A stretch of DNA of 64,000 bases from Peristeroidobacter soli. Its GTDB lineage: Bacteria; Pseudomonadota; Gammaproteobacteria; Steroidobacterales; Steroidobacteraceae. Position 1 is the first letter of the stretch; each line of letters starts with the position of its first letter. Positions 61,736 through 64,000 of the stretch are shown here, piece after piece. Both the position numbers and the translations under genes were made by a program. The notes beneath the pieces were generated by a model. That model made no database searches and was not told the origin of the DNA. It worked only from the letters and a program-made list of their open reading frames with translations. The stretch is from NCBI RefSeq assembly GCF_004138485.1, contig NZ_RYEV01000005.1, forward strand, positions 1,040,827 through 1,104,826, read 5' to 3'.

Positions 61736-62488
61736 ATGATTGCCTGGCGCGAAAAGTTTCGTGCGCTGTCGCTGCATTTCCTGGTCACCGCCGCCATGGC
61801 GGCCCTCGCCGCCGCGGTGATCTTTCTCGTGTGGTTTCCGGATCCGTTCCAGCAAATGCTGGGCGGCACCCGACTGTTTCTGCTGATCAGCGGCATCGAC
61901 CTGGTGCTGGGGCCACTGTCGTCGCTGATCGTCTACAACAGCAAGAAGACGCGCCGCGCGCTGATCTTCGACTACACCGTCATCGGCATCGTGCAGCTCG
62001 CGGCATTTGGATATGGCGTCATGTCCATCGCGGATGCACGGCCCGCGTATGTGGCCTTCGCCAAGGATGCGTTCGAGGTGGCGCTGGCGGGGGATCTGGA
62101 GGACCAGGATCTACAGGCCGCCAAGGATCCATACCGCACTCGTCCCAAGTGGGGCCCGAAAGTCGTCGGTACCCAATCGCCGACCAATAGAGAAGAACGC
62201 AATGCATTGCTGTTCTCAGCGGTCTCGGGCAAAGACATCCAGATGTTTCCGAAGTACTTCGTGCCTTACGAGGCGGTGAGAGAACAGGTCAAGCAGAAGG
62301 CACAGCCGCTCGAGGTCCTCTACAAACATCATCCCGAGGCCCGGCAAATGGTCGCGGAGGCCGGGCTGAAGATTCCGGAAGCGCAACTGCGCTGGCTGCC
62401 CATCCGGGGCAAGACGTTCTGGACCGTGCTGCTGGATGCGAATGGCGGGCCGCCGCTCGCGTATCTGCCGGTCGATCCGTACTACTGA
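61736..62488 (+). CDS. TfpX/TfpZ-family type IV pilin accessory protein
   Basis: 250 residues: three N-terminal membrane helices (HFLVTAAMAALAAAVIFLVW; FLLISGIDLVLGPLSSLIVY; IGIVQLAAFGYGVMSIAD) and a periplasmic C-terminal domain (about 95-250, VYVAFAKDAFEVALAG-like start, LRWLPIRGKTFWTVLLDANG). This pattern is that of pilin accessory/chaperone proteins normally found beside a major pilin gene; no pilin gene is present here. Start at ATG with GGAG 12 nt upstream. Confidence 0.82.
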   Translation: MIAWREKFRALSLHFLVTAAMAALAAAVIFLVWFPDPFQQMLGGTRLFLLISGIDLVLGPLSSLIVYNSKKTRRALIFDYTVIGIVQLAAFGYGVMSIADARPAYVAFAKDAFEVALAGDLEDQDLQAAKDPYRTRPKWGPKVVGTQSPTNREERNALLFSAVSGKDIQMFPKYFVPYEAVREQVKQKAQPLEVLYKHHPEARQMVAEAGLKIPEAQLRWLPIRGKTFWTVLLDANGGPPLAYLPVDPYY

Positions 62489-62525
62489 CGGTCTCGGATC
62501 GTTTTGTTATCTATTGATGCTTTGT

Positions 62526-62553
62526 TACCGCCGCCGCTGGAGTATCGGCGGTA
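62526..62553. other. Hairpin upstream of the second TonB receptor
   Basis: TACCGCCG-12 nt-CGGCGGTA, perfect 8-bp arms, in the 184-bp gap before the receptor. No U-tract. Could be an operator or the end of the upstream transcript. Confidence 0.35.
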
Positions 62554-62672
62554 CGTGACGTCGCGAGCGGTCACAACCCTGCCTGGCCGATGACTGAGCC
62601 GCAACCGCTTCGTGACTGATCCGCTGACCGTTCCGGTCATAGATTGCAGCTGCCCTCAGGGAGGGGCGCGGC

Positions 62673-64000
62673 ATGCGGTCTCATCATATGAAACATTGGT
62701 TGGGGTTGGTCACGGCGCTGAGCGGCGGCGTGGCGCTGAATGTTCCTGCGTTAGCTCAGGATGCCAGCGGCGAGTCGGGCTCGGCCGGTCGCGGTGTGGA
62801 GGAGGTGGTGGTCACGGCACGCAACCGCTCGGAGCGGTTGCAGGAGGTGCCGATTCCCATCTCGGTCGTGAGTGGCGCCACGCTCGATCGCGATCGCACC
62901 TTCACTGTCGCTGAGTTGAGCCAGCGTGCGCCCGGCCTGACTGCAACCACGCCGAATGCGCGCCGCTCCGGCATTTCGATTCGCGGCATCGGCAAAACCA
63001 GCGGCAACGACAACATGGAGCCGGCGGTCGGCGTGATCGTCGACGATGTCTTCCTGGGTCACGTCGGCATGACCTATCAGGACTTCACCGATCTGGAGCG
63101 TGTCGAGATCCTGCGCGGTCCGCAAGGTACGCTGCTCGGCAAGAACACCTCGCTGGGCGCGATCAAATACACCAGTCGTGCGCCGTCGTTCAGCCCGGAG
63201 GCCAGGCTGGAGCTCGAAGGCGGTCTGGGCACCGAGTCGTACAAGGCGCGCGGCTCGTACTCCAACGCGCTCATCGAGAATCTGCTGGCGTTGCGTGCGT
63301 CCGCCTTCTTCGACAATCAGGAAGGCGATATCGAGAACGTCGCCAACGGCGGGCATTGGCACGAGCGCAATCGCTACGGCGGTCGGGTGCAGTTCCTGCT
63401 TCAGCCGAGCGAAGCGCTGTCGGTGAAGCTGAATCTCGACGGTGCGTTCACGGACGAGAACAGCAACACCAAACCGTTCATGGTCGATCCCGCGACGCTG
63501 AACGACGGCTCGGTGCGTGCGACGACGTACAGCACGCGGCTCGCCCGCGATTATTTCGGCGGGTACACGCCGATCGTCGGCTCGTGGGACCAGATCGAGC
63601 TGGACATGGCGCGGCCGTTGGTCACGGACAACTACGGCGCGTCCGCGGTCGTGACCTGGGACGCAGGCCCCGTGGAGCTCACGTCGATCACGGCCGTGCG
63701 CTGGTTTCACTTCGACGCCAAGAACGATCAGGAGCAGACCCGCTTTCCCATCGCTCGCAGCGGTACGCTGGTCGACACGCGTCAGATCTCGCAGGAGTTG
63801 CGGCTCAGCGGCGACATCAATGATCGCGTCGATTATCAAACCGGTATTTATTTGTTCAACATCGATACGGATACGACCAGTCGCAATACGTACGGCGCGG
63901 ATGCCGGCGCGTTCTACGCGAGCGACTCGCAGTACCGAACGCTGAACACAGTCGCGGGCCGGCAGCAGCTACAAGCGTCGCTGCGCGATGTTTATTCGAT
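62673..64000 (+). CDS. TonB-dependent receptor, 5' part
   Basis: The gene runs off the window; 442 codons visible. Signal peptide about 1-29 (ending PALAQ), TonB box region VEEVVVTARNRSERLQEVPI, then the plug: SQRAPGLTATTPNARRSGIS, IRGIGKTSGNDNMEPAVGVI, LERVEILRGPQGTLLGKNTS. The barrel begins at about residue 175. The VVVTARNRSERLQEVPI form belongs to the large oligosaccharide/siderophore receptor group common in Xanthomonadales and sphingomonads. GGGAGGGG lies 6 nt before the ATG. Substrate unknown. Confidence 0.92.
   Translation, partial: MRSHHMKHWLGLVTALSGGVALNVPALAQDASGESGSAGRGVEEVVVTARNRSERLQEVPIPISVVSGATLDRDRTFTVAELSQRAPGLTATTPNARRSGISIRGIGKTSGNDNMEPAVGVIVDDVFLGHVGMTYQDFTDLERVEILRGPQGTLLGKNTSLGAIKYTSRAPSFSPEARLELEGGLGTESYKARGSYSNALIENLLALRASAFFDNQEGDIENVANGGHWHERNRYGGRVQFLLQPSEALSVKLNLDGAFTDENSNTKPFMVDPATLNDGSVRATTYSTRLARDYFGGYTPIVGSWDQIELDMARPLVTDNYGASAVVTWDAGPVELTSITAVRWFHFDAKNDQEQTRFPIARSGTLVDTRQISQELRLSGDINDRVDYQTGIYLFNIDTDTTSRNTYGADAGAFYASDSQYRTLNTVAGRQQLQASLRDVYS

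Overview
This window is chromosomal DNA of a high-GC, free-living gammaproteobacterium, most likely of the Xanthomonadales/Steroidobacterales type. The basis is the his operon with a TrpR-like first gene, the bifunctional HisB and fused HisIE, a SAM riboswitch in front of metX-metB, the uvrC-pgsA-tRNA-Gly-tRNA-Cys string, several TonB-dependent receptors and a PEP-CTERM protein. The lineage is an inference; no rRNA is present.

Region by region: (1) 1-2099 holds the end of copA plus copB, an outer-membrane/periplasmic copper-resistance pair. (2) 2120-6608 is a probable iron-controlled unit: a Fur-like box, an eight-EF-hand periplasmic protein, a TonB-dependent receptor and a DUF4198 protein, with a pair of REP-like hairpins before the last gene. 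(3) 6613-15492 (minus strand) is a complete, translationally coupled histidine operon (TrpR-like gene, hisG, D, C, B, H, A, F, IE) followed by a glycosyltransferase; a hairpin array lies between hisG and hisD, and hisF appears to start with ATT. (4) 15634-18074 is a SAM-I riboswitch and metX-metB. (5) 18217-21491 holds a large lipoprotein and a nitronate monooxygenase. (6) 21857-27676 (minus strand) is branched-chain amino-acid synthesis: ilvC behind a leader-peptide attenuator, ilvE, leuC, leuD, leuB, then a promoter-to-terminator unit that looks like an unannotated small RNA gene. (7) 27855-33482: pepA-type aminopeptidase, EamA transporter, rluE-type pseudouridine synthase, a LysR regulator and malate synthase. 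(8) 33642-38172: uracil-DNA glycosylase, uvrC, pgsA, two tRNAs and a RelE/XRE toxin-antitoxin pair. (9) 38177-45949 is a rhamnogalacturonan-I utilisation locus (GPH transporter, GH105, rhamnose mutarotase, GH51 and a divergent Tat-exported exo-rhamnogalacturonan-lyase-like protein) with a possible remnant of a lost TonB receptor. (10) 46081-49561: divergent PQQ-type sugar dehydrogenase lipoprotein and a membrane spermidine-synthase-like protein. (11) 49554-55177 (minus): ATP-grasp, BON protein and a surface-glycan set (GT4, DegT aminotransferase, GT2). (12) 55230-64000: amidase, class C beta-lactamase-fold hydrolase, 51-bp tandem repeats, PEP-CTERM protein, zwf, two membrane proteins (one a type IV pilin accessory protein) and the start of a second TonB receptor.

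How it works together: most of the window is housekeeping biosynthesis (His, Met, Leu/Ile/Val) with several layers of RNA-level control (SAM riboswitch, ribosome-mediated attenuator, overlapping start/stop codons, intercistronic hairpins). The accessory parts concern nutrient capture at the envelope: metals, plant pectin and surface glycan. I saw no CRISPR array, insertion sequence, integrase or phage gene.
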